Assembly: GCF_000274605.1 (NCBI RefSeq)
Contig: NZ_AKNV01000003.1
Location: 124,001 to 188,000 of the forward strand
DNA from: Helicobacter pylori NQ4053
GTDB lineage: Bacteria > Campylobacterota > Campylobacteria > Campylobacterales > Helicobacteraceae
Length of the DNA stretch: 64,000 nucleotides
Direction of reading: 5' to 3'
In this document: piece by piece, positions 63,977 to 64,000 of the stretch
Position numbering within the stretch: the first letter of the stretch is position 1
Layout of the letters: the number at the start of each line of letters is the position of its first letter
The notes under the pieces: generated by a model
What the model was told of the DNA's origin: nothing
Seen by the model: the letters and a program-made list of their open reading frames with translations, nothing else
The model's database searches: none
Position numbers and translations under genes: made by a program

Positions 63977-64000
63977 ATGGATAAAATGAATAAGGTCGTC
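63977..64000 (+). CDS. hydC: hydrogenase cytochrome b subunit, N-terminus only
   Basis: The first eight codons (MDKMNKVV) of a gene that follows hydB after 12 bases. By position it is hydC, the cytochrome b that passes electrons from HydAB to the quinone pool. Only context supports the call since the gene runs off the right edge. Confidence 0.7.

Overview
The window is a stretch of Helicobacter pylori chromosome. The evidence is the A+T-rich, short-spaced gene layout and a set of genes characteristic of this species: oorDABC, flaA with a sigma-28 promoter, tlpD, Tip-alpha, MagIII, the hefABC efflux operon, a giant VacA-like autotransporter (FaaA), a CheV, HcpF, mdaB and hydABC. As far as I recall, the gene order matches the HP0586-HP0634 segment of the reference strain. 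There is no sign of prophage, insertion sequence, CRISPR array or tRNA; the only stable RNA gene seen is RNase P RNA.

Layout. 1-6.0 kb: an AsmA/DUF3971-type envelope protein (minus strand, running off the left edge) whose 5' end overlaps the divergent mltG, then the 2-oxoglutarate:acceptor oxidoreductase operon oorDABC. 6.1-10.9 kb: a type III restriction-modification locus with an intact res and a mod broken by a one-base frameshift just before the SAM-binding motif. 11.0-13.7 kb: a 54-residue membrane protein coupled to dsbI, the rnpB RNA and Tip-alpha. 13.7-20.0 kb (minus): an ABC exporter, then tlpD-bioF-pbp1A. 20.0-24.2 kb: flaA, magIII, a small outer-membrane barrel gene and hemE. 24.2-30.0 kb: the hefABC tripartite efflux operon with an outer-membrane protein gene coupled to its end. 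30.1-39.7 kb: intact faaA, 3187 codons. 39.8-41.9 kb: a degraded patch with an ABC-2 permease, a frameshifted ABC ATPase, an unidentified gene remnant and a small ribbon-helix-helix-like protein. 42.0-49.3 kb: housekeeping genes ligA, cheV2, aspS, adk and ppa, with a phase-variable LPS glycosyltransferase between adk and ppa. 49.4-54.5 kb (minus): aminotransferase-murC-small membrane protein-mutS2. 54.6-58.0 kb: ispG-dapD-hcpF. 58.2-60.3 kb: a large DUF262/HNH nuclease-like gene. 60.3-64.0 kb: mdaB (minus) and the [NiFe] uptake hydrogenase operon hydABC, cut by the right edge.

Together the genes cover central metabolism under low oxygen (Oor, Hyd), redox defence (MdaB, DsbI), envelope synthesis (MltG, PBP1A, MurC, DapD, LPS glycosyltransferase), motility and taxis (FlaA, TlpD, CheV2, FaaA), export (Hef), and host interaction (Tip-alpha, HcpF, FaaA). 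The variable material lies in the type III R-M locus, the ABC patch near 40-42 kb, the glycosyltransferase and the DUF262 gene.

No clearly new multi-gene system was found. The strongest leads are the helical insert inside the FaaA beta-helix, the duplicated RHH-like motif protein beside a decaying ABC transporter, the DUF262 nuclease with a T10 tract in its upstream region, and the fact that all three frame breaks fall in short A/T runs, which must be separated from sequencing error.
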